Positions 23,973 through 37,034 of a stretch of 64,000 nucleotides of DNA are shown piece by piece; position 1 is the stretch's first letter; every line of letters starts with the position of its first letter. The notes under the pieces were generated by a model. That model did no database searches. It was not told the origin of the DNA and saw only the letters and a program-made list of their open reading frames with translations. A program made the position numbers and the translations under genes. The stretch covers positions 28,997,098-29,061,097 of the forward strand of contig ML682005.1 in the NCBI GenBank assembly GCA_007922195.1, written 5' to 3'. The stretch is from Podocnemis expansa. Taxonomy: Eukaryota; Chordata; Testudines; Podocnemididae.

Positions 23973-26389
23973 GAGTGTTTGTCTTTGCACGTATTAGGAA
24001 GCTTGCTCACTGCTGTTAACCCAAACCCCACTCTTCAGCCTGTTGATATCATTTTCTTTACTGTGCCACATTCATTCATCTAAGGTTGTCCAACTTTTTA
24101 ATTATATAACAAAACAGCATCTTAAAAAATTGATCACAACTTTAGTGAAACATTTCTTCAGAAATATAAACTACAAATATTTCTAAGGAAAGGGAAGGGA
24201 ATATTTACAGGAAATATTTCTATGAAGCTTTAAAATTAACAAGTTGAAGGAAACTGAGAAGTTTCACATAACTTTTTTTTTGGAATCGATCACAGCACTC
24301 ATTATACATACCTTTTACTCCTTGACATCCAGGTCTTGCAGACTTAGTCTGAGTTGCTTGTACCTGTTTGGGTTCAGGCTTTGTCTACCCATGACAGTAG
24401 TCACCTATGTTATGGGGCAATAAAGGTTAAGTCTCTGCTCTGATGAATATTTATTTATCCTAAGTGAAATAAGTCTAATGAGAGAGACTGAGGGGAAAAT
24501 AAAACACTCCAGAATACCCCCTTGCTTGCTGGTTAGGGCACAAAACTGTGTTATGAGCACTTTTATTTCAAGGGGCCTTCCACAACTCAAACAGAACAGG
24601 GATTTGAACTTGTCTTCTGGGACCCTAACTTCTTATCTTCTAACTAGCCCCCCCCCCCACTGTTTCTTGTACAAGGCTTAATCTAATCTATGTGCTCTGA
24701 GAACTTTATAGCTGGTCTAGTCCCACACGCCAGCTAAGTAGGGGGAGGGCAGGTGATTACTTCGAGAATTGCTTCAGCATGTTAGATGCAAAATAGCATC
24801 AGGAGTTAGCCCTTTGGGTGTGTGTGGGACTTCAGGGCTTATAGGGTTAGGTGGCAACTGATCAGTGGTTTTAAGAATTAATTGTAGGACTTCTGCACTT
24901 AAAGAGGCAGTGATGCATCTGAGTATTTTTGTGACTCTAAGTGATTTCCCCAATGTCACCTATGTTAAGTACTGATGTGAAGAACAAAAGAAGAAGCCAT
25001 TTTATCTGCAGAGAAACAATTTTGATTGGTTCAAGTAAACCCAGGAACTATTCTAGGTATACTGGTGTACAATCTTCTGCTACTTTATCTGCAAATCAAT
25101 AGTGATGAATGGGAAACAGTTTTTGTTTTCAGGAAATATAATTTTAAAGGTTTTGGAATTATTTTCATTCTGCATTGGAACAAAACTGAGCCTTTATAGA
25201 ATTTGTCATGAAATAATTATTATTTCACAAAAAATTCAAAAGAGACCTAGTTCACTGCAGGATAACCTGTCTCTTGTTAGTTAGATTACTCATTTGGTAT
25301 GGGGAGAATAATATTCAGATACCTGCTTCAAATCAGGAACTTGAGTCTGCTACATAACAGTTAAATGTCCTAATCATGGACAATTGGCTACTCTAGAAAG
25401 AATATATGTCTGTTTCTCTCTGATTTTGACAAGAAATCCCTTTTTGGTCCTGAGAAATCATCCCACCAAGAAGTTTCAATTTCAATAAATTGGCATTTTC
25501 TAGGGCAGAAAAACAAAAACATTGGGAAATATCCTGCCAGTTACATATTTGTTTATGCAATGAGAGAACAAGCCAGGAGGTTTGCAGCAGAATTATCTAT
25601 AAGTGTTTAATTCTTCATTTTAGATTTTTGGTTTCTACTTTGGACCACATTTACTTTCTTTTTTTCTTTTTCTTTCTCTGCTGTCTGAGTTCACTGCTAC
25701 TTTAAACTCTGTAGTAGCCTACTAATGACTTTGTATATAATTTCATAATTCTTTGTTTATTGCTCAACTAAAACTGAAATATACTATGATTTGTGACTTG
25801 TATGGCCAATTGTGTTTTCCTCTATAGAAACATACTTCAGCTATACTGAGTGTAAACTTCCTAGTCAAAGCCGAACTAAAACTGATGCAACTCATGTTGA
25901 TCTTTATTCTGTGCTGAGCAAACCAAACCTAAAAGTAGCAAAGTTAAAGTGTTCAAATTATGAAAGGCACATACATTATGTCAGTGTAAATCCTGATTAG
26001 AATTATTTTGAGATAGGCTCTGACTCATAAGCTGCAACTTCTGCTATTATCAGCTCTATTGACAAACTTACCTTCAGTAATTTCTCTGGAGGAGCAGCTG
26101 ACCCATAGTTCTCTCAGTTTCTACAGCTGTTCAGTACTGCTTGAGCATTTTCAAAATCCAAAACTATAGATTCTTGTCATCTCAATGGGAAAGATCAAAT
26201 TGTGTTTTAATCACTACAGTGGAAGTTTTAATGTTCTATTTACAAAGACTAGGATTTTTGTTTATTTTGTTTTTTGGTATGAATAATTGAAAACAAAGGT
26301 ATCATATGGTTATATACCCATTTGGTAAAGCAAAACATTGTATAATATAAATACTCTATGGATCAGTGTCTAATAAATAATGCAGAAGA
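23973..26389. other. mostly unassigned; weak tRNA-like segment near 24510-24625
   Basis: TTGCTGGTTAGGGCAC near 24530 and GGGATTTGAACTTG near 24600 resemble the A- and B-box segments, in opposite orientations, of foldback tRNA-related repeats common in turtles. The rest has no recognised feature. Confidence 0.35.
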
Positions 26390-26560
26390 TAGGATGTGAC
26401 TTGTATGTGCCTAGAATAGCCCACTGAAAATGCCAGGGTCAGGGCACGCTGGAAAAGAGGAGCAAATTCTTCAATAGTGAGGGTAACACTTAAGTGACAT
26501 TCCCCAGCCAGACACAGAGAGTGCTCCTGATGCAGAAATGAAGACACGATGAAGAGAGCG
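26390..26560 (-). mobile_element. relic related to the LTR-element segment at 44920-45070
   Basis: Read side by side, GGGTAACACTTAAGTGACAT, CCCCAGCCAGACACAGA and GCTCCTGATGCAGAAATGA here follow the same order as GGTTACCTGGAGATAAAC, CCCCAACCAGTCACAGA and GCTTCTGATTCCCCCACAATG at 44980-45050. It is a second, more decayed copy of the same repeat. Confidence 0.45.
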
Positions 26561-26670
26561 AAGCCACGTTTTATGGTTTCTGCCATGTGATTGGTAAATC
26601 TTGTGTGTCAGACACAAACTCAGGGGAAGGGAAAAGCTCTTACAGTGGCTGTTCACAAGCAAGTCCCCAT

Positions 26671-27161
26671 GGCTATGTCTACACTAGCAAATTAGTTCAA
26701 ATTAAGGAGCCTTAATTCGAACTAATTTGAACCTTGTCTACACTAGGCTTTTCCTAGTTTGAACTAAAATTTTTTTTCAGTTCGAACTAGGCGAAGCTTT
26801 GTTCAAACTAGTTAGTTTGTCTGGTTAGTTCAAACTAACTGCTTAGTTCAAACTTGTTTGCATTATTTAGTTCAAACTAGCACAATGTAGACATGCTAAT
26901 TCAAACTAAGTAAGTTTGAACTAGCAGTTAGTCGAGACTAAATGCTGTTTCTTAGTTCAAACTAACTTTTAGTTTGAACTAACCATGCTTTTTTAGTTCA
27001 AACTAAAAAGTTAGTTCAAACTGGAAAAAAAAAACATGGGTAGTTCGAACTAAAAGTCAGTTTAAACTAAAAAAAAAAATGTGCTTAGTTCAAACTAACT
27101 CTCAAACTATTTATTTCAGACTAAGCAAGTCCAAACTAAGATTTTAGGTATAAACATAGCC
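26671..27161. mobile_element. Harbinger-like MITE (TTAGTTCGAACTAA type), CpG-decayed
   Basis: About 491 bp with ends GGCTATGTCTACAC and the complement of ATAAACATAGCC. It is dense in TTAGTTCAAACTAA and TTAGTTTGAACTAA; about three centres remain TTCGAA against at least 14 decayed. The flanking triplets CAT and CAC do not match perfectly, so the exact ends could shift by a base. Confidence 0.82.
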
Positions 27162-27479
27162 CACATGTCCTGGTGACTCATAGGTGAAGCCCCTGGCCTC
27201 TCTCTCTGGGCTCATTGTGCAGCTGATGGCCATCGATTGGATCTAAATCAGGCTGAACCATATTAAGGTTAATCTGTTTAGGGCATCATCCCATAGCACA
27301 GCACAAATTTTAGATACAGAAATTTCATATATATTCATATCTTAGAGTACAGAGATGATACACTTGTATAGATGAGCTTATCATAGTCCATACATTGTAA
27401 CTTTTCCAATGATAATTTATATGGTGTATTTTGCCATCTTTGTTATAGTTTTGTGACATTGATATCAATAGAAACCCTT
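27162..27479. other. unassigned sequence
   Basis: No recognised feature. Confidence 0.45.
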
Positions 27480-29815
27480 AATCCAGACAGTGTCAAACAA
27501 GGTGGTATCTGCTACAGACCACCAAATCACACTGGTGATCAGGATGACCAACTCTTTTTGCACTTTATAAGGTGCAAGGGAAGAAAGCTTCGTAATTATG
27601 GGAGACTTCAGTTTGAGTGACATATGCTTGAGTTTTCATACTGCCAGTATTAAAATATCCTTGGGATTTCTAAGCACCATCAATGACGATTTTCTAACTC
27701 CAAAAGTGTTCGTTCCAACATAGGGGAATTCCATATTAGAACATGTGTTGCCAGTTAAAGAGGAACTGATCACAAAATTAAAAATTAGTGATACCATATG
27801 TACAAGTAACTTAGTTATTCACTTTTATAATGTGCAAACAGCAAGTTCAGCCCAGTAATATAGATTTGTGGTGCTTTAAAAAGGTCAGTTTCACAAAACC
27901 AAGAACTGTTATGAGCCAGATAACCTAGGAGAAAGAAATTTAATATGAAAAATGTAAATGATAGTTGGGAATTTTTAAGAACATACAATTTTTTTATGAA
28001 CTTCCCCAAACTATCTGACAGTTGAGGAAGAAGGCCACATTAGATAAAAATGCCCATTTAGAAGTAAATTGATGAGCACTATAAAATCATTATACATTAA
28101 CAAATTTAAAAAGGGGAAACGATGATAATGATTATATATGAGAAGCTCGAAATAGCAATCAATCAATCAATCAATAAAGGAAAAGGAATACATAGAAAAC
28201 TCTATAGTGTTGATCCTCTGCCACATGGAAATGATAGACTGATTAATAATAATGCAAAAAGGTAAAAATGTTCAATAAATATATCTGCTCTGTATTTGAG
28301 GAAAAATGATGTACTCACATCTTTCCATTATGCTGGTACCTGAAGAAAATCTTAAATTCCAGACAGTAAAGTTAAAACATTTTTAATTCAGCAGGTCCAG
28401 ATAACTTGCATCCAAGAGTTTTAAAAGTACTAGCTGAAGAGCTCACTGATCATTAATGTGGATTTTCAATAAGTCTTGGAGCACCGATGAATACTCAAGA
28501 CTGCGTGAAAATTAATGTGTGAATTTAAAAAAAAAAAAAAAGGTAAACAAGCTAACCAGGTAAATTGTAGACCTGTCAATCTCACATTTATTCTGGGCAA
28601 GATAATGGAGTGGCTGATGCAGGACTCAATTAATGAAGAATCAAACCAAGATAGTATAATTAATGGCAATCAACATGGGTTTATGGAGAATAGATCCTAT
28701 CAAATGAATTGAAAACTTTTTAATGAGATTATAAATTTGCTTGATAAAATCAATAATGTTGATTTAATATACTTAGAATTCTGTGTGGTTCTTGACTTCA
28801 CTCCTCTGATTAAAAACTAACCCCACAAAAAATCAAGATGACACACATTAAATGAAATAAAAACTGACTAACTGATAGGTTCCAATATATCTGTAAATGG
28901 AAAATCACAATCAAGTGGATATATTTCTAGACTATACCAGAGACATCAGTTCTTGGCCTTTTACTATTTCATATTTTTATGCATGACCTGAAAGGAAACA
29001 TAAAATTACCACCAACAAAATTTCCAGAAAATACAAAAAATGGAAGTGGCAAATAATGAAGAGGACAGGTTAATAATACAGTGAAATCTGGATTATTTGG
29101 CAAGCCAGAAGCAAGCAAAAAGTATTTATTTAGCATGGCTAAATGTAAATGTCTACATCTAGGAACAAAGAACACAGGCCATGCTTACACACTGGCAGAT
29201 TCTATCCTGGGAAGGAGCTCCTCTGAAAGACATTGGTTACTAATTAATTAAATATGAGCTGCCAGTATGCCACTGTGGCCAAAGGGGCGTATGCAGTCCT
29301 TGGATATATAGAAAATAGAATCTTGAGTAGGATTGGAGAGCTATTTTACTTCTTTATTTAGCACTTATGCAACCACTAATAGAAATTGGTATCCAGTTTT
29401 GGTGGCCACAGTTCAAGAAGGATATCGATAAATTGGAGACTGTTCAGAGAAGAAGCATGAACATGATCAAAGGATTAGAAATAGGCCATATATTAAAGGT
29501 GCTTAATCAATTTAACTTAATAATGAGAAGGCCATTGGATGACTAATTGGTGTCAATAAGTTCTAGAAACAAATTTTTGATAATGGGCTCTTCAGTCAAG
29601 CACATAAGGTAAATGTGATCAAAGGGTGGGAAGCTGAAGATAGATAAACTGAGATTGGAACTATCATGTAAATTTTTTACAGTGAGATTAATTAACCACT
29701 GGAAAAAAAATTACCAAGGGCCATGGGTGTTTCTCCATTAGTGGCAATCTTTAAATCTTTGAAAGTTATGCTTTAGGAATTATTTTGAGAAAGTTCTGTG
29801 ACCTGTGCTAGAGAA
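27480..29815 (+). mobile_element. ancient CR1 LINE
   Basis: It spans endonuclease to near the 3' end in one orientation: GGTATCTGCTACAGACCACC (GVCYRPP-like, about 27504), GGGAGACTTCAGTTTGAG (GDFS, about 27600), an RT N-terminal stretch GTAGACCTGTCAATCTCAC near 28567, and C-terminal sequence through TTTTGGTGGCCACAGTTC near 29397 to the 3' region at 29815. It is heavily mutated with no long frame, and includes an (AATC)n run at 28157-28176. Its end is overrun by the younger CR1 on the opposite strand. Confidence 0.8.
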
Positions 29816-32060
29816 TCATAGAGTAATAGAATCATAGGGTTGGAAGGAACCTCATGAGGTCATCTAGTCCAACCCTCTACTAAATCATCCCAGCCAGGGT
29901 TTTGTCTGGCCGAGCCTTAAATGATTCCAAAGATGGAGATTCCATCACCTCCCTAGGTAACCCATTCCAATGTTGCACCACCCTCCTAGTGAGAAAGTTT
30001 TTCCTTGACATCCTCAGAAGCAGCTTGAAACCATTGCTCTTTTTTCTTTCCTCTGTTACTACTGAGAACAGCCCAGCTCCCTCCTCTTTGGAGCACCCTT
30101 TCTAGTACTTGAAGTTTGCTACCAAATCTCCACCTCAGTCTTCTCTTCCGCAGACTAAATAAGCCTAGTTACTCCAGTTTCTCCTTGTAAGTCATGTACC
30201 CGAACCCCCTAATCATTTCCATTGTCCTCTGCTGGACTCTTTCTAATTTTTCAGAATCTCTTTTGTAGTGTGGTGCCCAAAACTGGACACAGTATTCCAA
30301 AAGCAGCCTCACCAGTGTCAAATAGAGGAGAATAATCACATCCCTCGATCTGCTGGCAACACTCCTACTGATGCAGCCCAGTATGCCATTGGCCTTTTTG
30401 GCCGCAAGAGGACACTGTTGACTCATATCCAGCTTCCCATCCCCCATAACCCCCAGGTCCTTTTCTACAGTGCTGCTGCTTAGCTGGTTGCTCCCCAGCC
30501 TGTAGCAGTGCATGGGGTTTTTCCATCTCAAGTGCAGGCCTTTGTACTTGTCCTTGTCTAACCTCATGAGATTTCTTTTGGCCCACTACTCCAATTTGTC
30601 TAGGTCTTCCTGATCCTGTCCCTGCTCCCCAGTTTGTCTACCTTTCCCCCCAGCTTGGTATCATCTGCAAACTTACTGAGTGTGCAATCTATTCCATCAT
30701 CCAGATCATTAATGAAAATGTTGAACAGAACCAGCCCCAGGACTGACTCCTGGAGAACTCCACTAGTTACTGGTTGACAATGAGCCATTAAACCATTGAT
30801 CCCTGCCCACTGAGCCCAATGATCTAGCCAGCTTCCTATCCACCTTACAGCCCATTCATCCAAATCATACCTCCTTAGCTTTCTGACAAGAATGCTGTGG
30901 GAAACCGTATCAAAAGCTTTGCTAAAGTGGAGGTATATCATGTCAATGGCTATTCTTGCATCCACACAGCTGGTGATCTCATCATAGAAGGCAATCAGGT
31001 TGGTCAGGTATGATTTACCCTTGGGCTATGTCTACACACACATGGTTATTGCAAAATAAGGATTTCAAAATGAGTTATTTCGAAATAAGTTAATTCGAAT
31101 TAACAAAATGTTAATTCGAATTAAGGGAAAGCCTGCAATCCCAATAGCTGTTATTTCGGAAGGGATATTTTGAAATAAAGCCGTTTGGACCTGTTCTTTC
31201 GAAACAGCTCTTTCGAAACAACAGGTCTACACAGTGTTGTTTCGAAAGAACAGCTTTATTTCGAAATATCCCTTCCAAAATAACAGCCGTTTCGAGGCGG
31301 GGGGCAGGTTTTACTTTTTCGAAATGATGATTCTTATTTCGAAAGGACGAGGTCCGGCCTTTCGAAATAAGAAAATGTCATGTAGACCTAATTTCTTTTA
31401 TTTCGAAATAACAAGTGTTATTTCGAAATAAAAGTGCTGTGTAGACGTGCCCTTGGTGAATCCATGATGACTGTTCCTGATCACTCTATTTTCCTCCAAG
31501 TGTTCAGAATGGATTCTTTGAGGACCTGCTCTATGATTTCTCCAGGGATTGTGGTGAGGCTGATTGATCTGTAGTTCCCTGGGTCCTCCTTTTTCCCTTT
31601 CTTGAAGATAGGCACTATATTTGCCTTTTTCCAATCATCTAGGAAGTCTCCCATTTACCAGGAGTTTTCAAAGATAATGGCTAGCAGCTCTGCAATCACA
31701 TCAGCCAACTCCCTCAGCACCCTTGGATGCAGTTCATCTGGCCCCATCGACTTGTACACATTCAACTTCTCTAAGCAGTTCCTAAGCTGACCTTTCATAA
31801 CTGAGGGCTGCTCTCCTTCTCTCCATTCTGTGTTACTCAGGAAGCTGACTCTGTCTGTGAAGATTGAGGTTAAAAAAAAAAAATGCGTACTTCAGCCTTT
31901 TCCATATCATCTACTGTGAGGATATCTGCCCCATTAAGTAAGGTAGCTACACTATTCTTGATCCTCTTCTTGTTACTGACATACTTGAAGAACCCCTTCA
32001 AATCCCTTTTAAGGATCAGGTGGTACATCAAAGTAGAAATCTCTGATGCTGTCTTCATTA
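29816..32060 (-). mobile_element. CR1 LINE with 3' end, carrying a MITE
   Basis: The 3' terminus is present at 29816 (GAATCATAGGGTTGGAAGG, the reverse complement of the normal CR1 end with its short terminal repeats). Reading leftward from 32060, the minus strand shows the linker region, the RT N-terminus (near 31470-31620), [10 protein letters not shown] near 30910 and FADDTKLGG near 30655, with the catalytic Asp-Asp intact. The frame is broken into pieces (31870-32058, 30600-30965, 30169-30567) by indels and by the MITE at 31024-31452. The 5' truncation is near 32020-32060. It is a different, older subfamily than the copy at position 1. Confidence 0.92.
31024..31452. mobile_element. young Harbinger-like MITE inside CR1
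   Basis: 429 bp with the duplication TTG at 31021-31023 and 31453-31455. Removing it rejoins the CR1 coding sequence (GATTTACCCTTGGTGAATCC). Termini are GGCTATGTCTACAC and the complement of GTGTAGACGTGCCC. I count twelve intact TTCGAA centres and about two decayed, the best preserved of the set. Confidence 0.93.
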
Positions 32061-34392
32061 TTTGGGCTGCACAAACAAGGTCCTTTTAAACCATTTATGA
32101 AAATGAAGGTATTTGTTTATTCTTAAAATTGCTGTGTTGTCTTCATCTCCATTCAACCCCCCTGAAAATTCAAAAAGGACAAAATCAATAAAGACAGATG
32201 TTTTATATTACAAAAACCATATGCATTACCATAACTTCTCATTGGGACTGCTTTCAAAGGTAATGTCCTTGGCCCCAATTCAGAACAGCAATTAATTATG
32301 TGCATAACTTTAAGCATGTGGATACTCCCATTGACTTTAGTTGGATAACTCAGTGATTAAATTATGCACATTTAACTGCTTTGCTAGATCAGGGGTTTAG
32401 TGACGATTGTCTCCTATGTATGTGACTGATTTACAATTATACACAGAAAACGTGGATTCCACTCATTATCAAGACCAGGTTTTTGTGCAATCTGCCTTTT
32501 AAACTGGTTTTGAATGCTCTAAAACTATAAATAATTGCTTATGAGCTAGTTCTCTAACAGACTCCATCTATAACGCATTTTAGTGGACAATATATTTGAA
32601 TGGTACATATCCAATATTACACTTTGCAAATAATTGCTAAAGTCGATAGAAATTAGAATAAGACTAGGATTAATAATTACAGACAGCTCATTTCTTTGGG
32701 TTTCTTTCCAGTACATTTTTTTGCCACATAATGAGAATGTCTTTGCATCTCACCTAGCTGTAACTGAAAATGAAACAATCAAACATGTTTAATTAGCATT
32801 CCTGAGGCATTTTCAAGAATGCCACAGGACCTTACAACTTACTATGCTGTCATTTCCTAGTGTGCCATCTAAAAAACAGCTTTCATTGATGTGTAGGGTA
32901 TTTGTATGTTTTCAGCATAAAGTAACATATACAGGAAGTTGAGGAATAAGACAAGAAAAATACATCAAAGTATATTTCTAATTTACTCAGTGTTTTTGCC
33001 AGAAAAATGGGGCATTATAACAGTGATTCCTGAGCAGACTGAAGGCAACTTAGACATAAAAAGAAGTCATGTGAGGTTGCAACCTACTGGTGAGGTACCT
33101 ATGTGGAATAATAGCTACAGACTTTTATCATAGTTGACATTTTCTTAACTTTGAGTAGGAATAATGCCCTTTTTTCATCTATACCACAGAGAAAGGGATG
33201 TGCTCATACCTTGCCAAACATAAAAACAACTTTCTACATAGTCGGCCAAATCTAGAGCCAATCACCATTTGGATTCTCCCAGGACCCATGCTGAAGCAAG
33301 GAAGTGCTTTGTCACTACCAGATTTTCTGAAGCCTTTTAATTTAAAAGAGTTTGTTAGTCTTACATAAGCTGCATAGTTTAGTAGTTGTAAAGAGTTGTC
33401 TCCCATACTAGTCAGCTGTAAGAGTCAGGAAGCAAAGCAAATCTGCCATTTGAGTGGCTATGTGACCATTGAATAATGAGATGCTTAAGCATAATTTTCT
33501 CTGTATTGGACACAAATTTTTCAGTTTAGAAATCTTGTTTTCCATTTCCTCAGTATTATTATAAGATTAAACTTGTTCCTTTCAGTATGTTTATGCCTCC
33601 AGTTATATGTGTGAAGCTTCCTGTATGAACACCTATTTTCCCCCAAACAAAAAATCCCCAAGACAAGTTCCTTGCATGCACTCTATGAATGGCTTCTGAT
33701 TAGCTCGGTAAAATAACACTTTTATTGAAAAAAATAAATTAGCTTCCTTTCAGATTGCTAGTACACAGAAAAACATGGGAACATTTTGCACTGTTCCCTG
33801 TATTATGGCATCTTTGAATCTGAAGTGATATTTTTCATAAAAGTTTGGTGTTTTCAAACTCACATATATTTGCATAATTTGCATTGTGGAATCAATCATG
33901 CTTTACTTTGCTGGTAAGAATTTGCTGTCTGAAAGCTGATGTGTTTCTAAACTACATCAAGCCATCATCCTAAGACTTTTTTCTGGACAGTTACAGGATT
34001 TTCGTTTTTTTATTTAGTGGGCATTAATTTTCCCTCTGAATGCTCATGATGACATCTTTACAGCACCCCAACAATACATCCTACCAAAAATGTGGAAAAA
34101 ACCATTGTATTGTTTCTCACACAATCTGATTCGGTTTGTAGGCAAGAAGTAGAAAGAATCCAGTTTTCATCTCTAAAGGATGTTCTGCTACTCCCCTATC
34201 CCTATCCACAGATGGGTGGGGACTCGGGGGGAGTAGTCAGAGCTTTGTCTCTGCACCAGTTAGTGAAGATGGGCTAAAACAGCGGGTGTCAGTAATTCGC
34301 TGTTCATATAGACCAGCCTAAATTTCACCACCAATCTCTAACGTTCCTCCCCCACCCCCTGCTTCCTAACTTCTGAGCAAGAAGTGAGACAG
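32061..34392. other. unassigned, repeat-poor sequence
   Basis: No repeat signature is recognised. Around 33760-33960 the sequence includes TTTGCATAATTTGCATTGTG (octamer-like). It is a candidate for conservation testing only. Confidence 0.45.
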
Positions 34393-34395
34393 ACA

Positions 34396-34834
34396 GGCTA
34401 TATCTACATTAGCCAAACTTAGTTTAAATTCACAAGTCCAAACTAAGAAGTTTGAGATTAGTTTGAGTTAACCTCAGGCTAGTTCAAACTAACCAGGAAC
34501 TTTTTAGTTTGAACTAACCACACGTTCTAGTTTGAACTAATGCTTAGTTCAAACTGGAACATGTTTTTAGTTTGAACTAATGGCTTGGTTCAAACTTCTT
34601 AAATTTGAATTAATCCTTAGTTTGGGTCTTGCCCACACCTACTTCTAACTAAAGTTCAAATTAAGTGTGGAGGTCCAAACTAACCCCGGTACTAACTAGT
34701 TCAGACTAAGCTTTCCTTAGTCCGAACTAAGATATTTCTCAGTTCGGACTAGGAAAAGCCTGATGTAGCTATGGGCCAAATTAGTCCGGACTAAACCGCG
34801 TTAGTCCAGACTAATTGGACAGTGTAGACATAGC
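34396..34834. mobile_element. Harbinger-like MITE (TTAGTTCGAACTAA / TTAGTCCGGACTAA type)
   Basis: About 439 bp with ends GGCTATATCTACAT and the complement of GTGTAGACATAGC. The arms carry TTAGTTTGAACTAA units. The right third carries TTAGTCCGGACTAA, an intact second palindrome with a CCGG centre, near 34786. Flanking triplets do not match cleanly. Confidence 0.8.
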
Positions 34835-34984
34835 TAAAGAAAATCAAAGACAGAATCCCTTCCCAGTCTTATTCTTGGAATATGAAGCTGTGTCCCATAC
34901 ACAAGACTTGAGATAAAAAACAGCTTTGTCCTAAGCGAGGTTTTTTGCTTTGACTACAAAAGGAGTCATATGTCAAAAAGACAC

Positions 34985-35100
34985 TGCTGAACATTCTTCA
35001 AAGCATTTGACAAAGTGGTATTTTCTCCCACAAAGGTTCATGCAATAAATAGTTTTTTTAATCTTTACGTGTTACTTTAAGTGACTCCGTGTTTGTCATT
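34985..35100 (+). mobile_element. old Penelope tail fragment
   Basis: CTTCAAAGCATTTGACAAAG, GTATTTTCTCCCACAAAGG, TCATGCAATAAATAG and GTGACTCCGTGTTTG follow the Penelope tail order with many substitutions. Confidence 0.7.
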
Positions 35101-36845
35101 CTGAATATGTGAGTAATAATGACTGTCTCTTCTAAGTATAGCTTTGACCTAAGAAAATAGGGAAGATAAATATGTAGCTATAACTTAATTTTCATTGAAT
35201 GGTACTAATAACAATGTCATGTATCCAGGTAGTAAATAAGATGTTGGGAGAGGAAAACAGATGGATCCTGACTCTGCATCAAATTCCCTCTATGACTATA
35301 AGTCTTCAGTTTAGAGTTGTCCCATGTGTTTCCTTACCTCAAAGCAGTAATTTGTAACTTGTTTTTCATTAAAGTTTGCAAATTGCTTTAAGGCACTTGG
35401 ATTAAGGCAGTGAAGAAGTTACTACTTGGATGGAAAATGCTGTAGAAGTACACAATATTATTATATTTGTCATTAATAAATTGAATTGTTTCTGTCACTG
35501 TTTTTTAATTAGACTGATACGTGACCAATTATTTTTTCTTTTTATATAAATAGAAATTTTTGTATAACACAATGTTTAGTTTCATTTCATTACACTAAGC
35601 TCATTATAAAATGCAGTAAATGGTATAATTCAACACTGAGATGTAGAAGAAATAAATGTGGTTATATTTACTTGTGCTTTCCTTTACATGAGAAGATCTG
35701 TACCTCTTATTCTTTCCATAAAGTGTCTTGAGTTAAGTCGGGCTAGAGCTTTGCTGACTAAAGCCATAATTCTGAGCAACTCCTATATCTAAATCTACAA
35801 CCTGATGTTCTACAACAAGCTACCCATTTAGCTTGTAATTTCAATTTGCCACATATTTTCATGTGTTTTCTATATCTCACTGAGGTCCCATCTAACAATC
35901 CTAAGTTAACCATATGTAACACAAGTTGGATTCAAAAAATCAAAGATAATGGAAAAGGGTAAACTACAAAAGAAAGAGATGGCCACATTCACTCTTATGT
36001 GTCCCTGGTTTGCAAGCTGTGACTTTCTACTGATTAATCATCTAAACTTGATTAAAAATGACATAACTGATATCACTTTGGATGTTTCTGGGTCTCTGCG
36101 ATTATTACTGTAGCTCAAAAGAACACCTCCTAGTGGATAGCAAGCTGTTACTACTATCAGGTAACATTTAAAGAAAATGTCATAATACCAAAAGCACCAC
36201 TGATACCTGGATTTAAATTGTCACATACTGATTAAAAAAAAAGATAGACGGGGAAGGTGAACTGACTTGAAAACACTGCTGGATCTTTATAAGGAAAAAA
36301 TGATATAGTGAAGAAGTTAGGATGGCAGCTGTCACTGGACTGAGAGGGAACATGCCCTTGGGGTAGTCTGGCTGTCACCATATCAAGTCTGTCAACTTAA
36401 ATATTCCATAATTCAAATGAAAGTGAAGGTTTGGCACAAAATCAAAATTAGGTTCAGAGTACATAAGTATATATCATAACTCTTTCCAGACCTGGGGATC
36501 CAGATTCTTTTGTTTAAAGACCTGCTATAATGCAATGAATAATGGAGGAGTAGGAATATGGCAGGCCATAATCAAATGTGACTATGAAGAAAACTGTTAG
36601 TCTTAAAGATGTCTAAGTAAATTGCAATTTAAGCCTCATTCCCATTCCTTAATGCACATATTACATTGAATTAAACATCATTTAGTCAACCTTAGACTCA
36701 CAACCCCTTATCAATGTGTAACTTAAACTCCAACTTAAGATTTTCTTGGAGCCCTAATCTGTGCTTAGGGGAATTCAGCAGCAGGAAACTGCCAGTTACA
36801 CAAGGAACTTAAAATTCCTTACATAACTAGCAGTGACTTTTAAAG
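35101..36845. other. unassigned AT-rich sequence
   Basis: No recognised feature. Confidence 0.5.
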
Positions 36846-37034
36846 CTGCCGTTACACTTTAGGGAAAAGCTGACCACAAGACCCTTGCTGTCGGCCTTTC
36901 CCTATGCCCTTTGGCCCCCAGGACTTTTGGGGCCGACTTCTGGGAGTGGTGTGGCAAGTTCATACTCATCGTGGTCTGCTCCCAGCAGGGCAAACTGATG
37001 GTGGCAAAATTGCCTCCATCAGTGAAGACATAAG
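36846..37034. mobile_element. possible short MITE
   Basis: A GC-richer 190-bp island in AT-rich flanks. AGCTGCCGTTACACTT on the left resembles the complement of AGTGAAGACATAAGCT on the right. It contains a palindromic centre CCCAGGACTTTTGGGG. No TSD is certain. Confidence 0.35.

Noticed and set aside
36846..37034. Host exon in a GC-richer island
   Set aside because: No open frame with splice sites; the ends look like inverted repeats, so a MITE is more likely.
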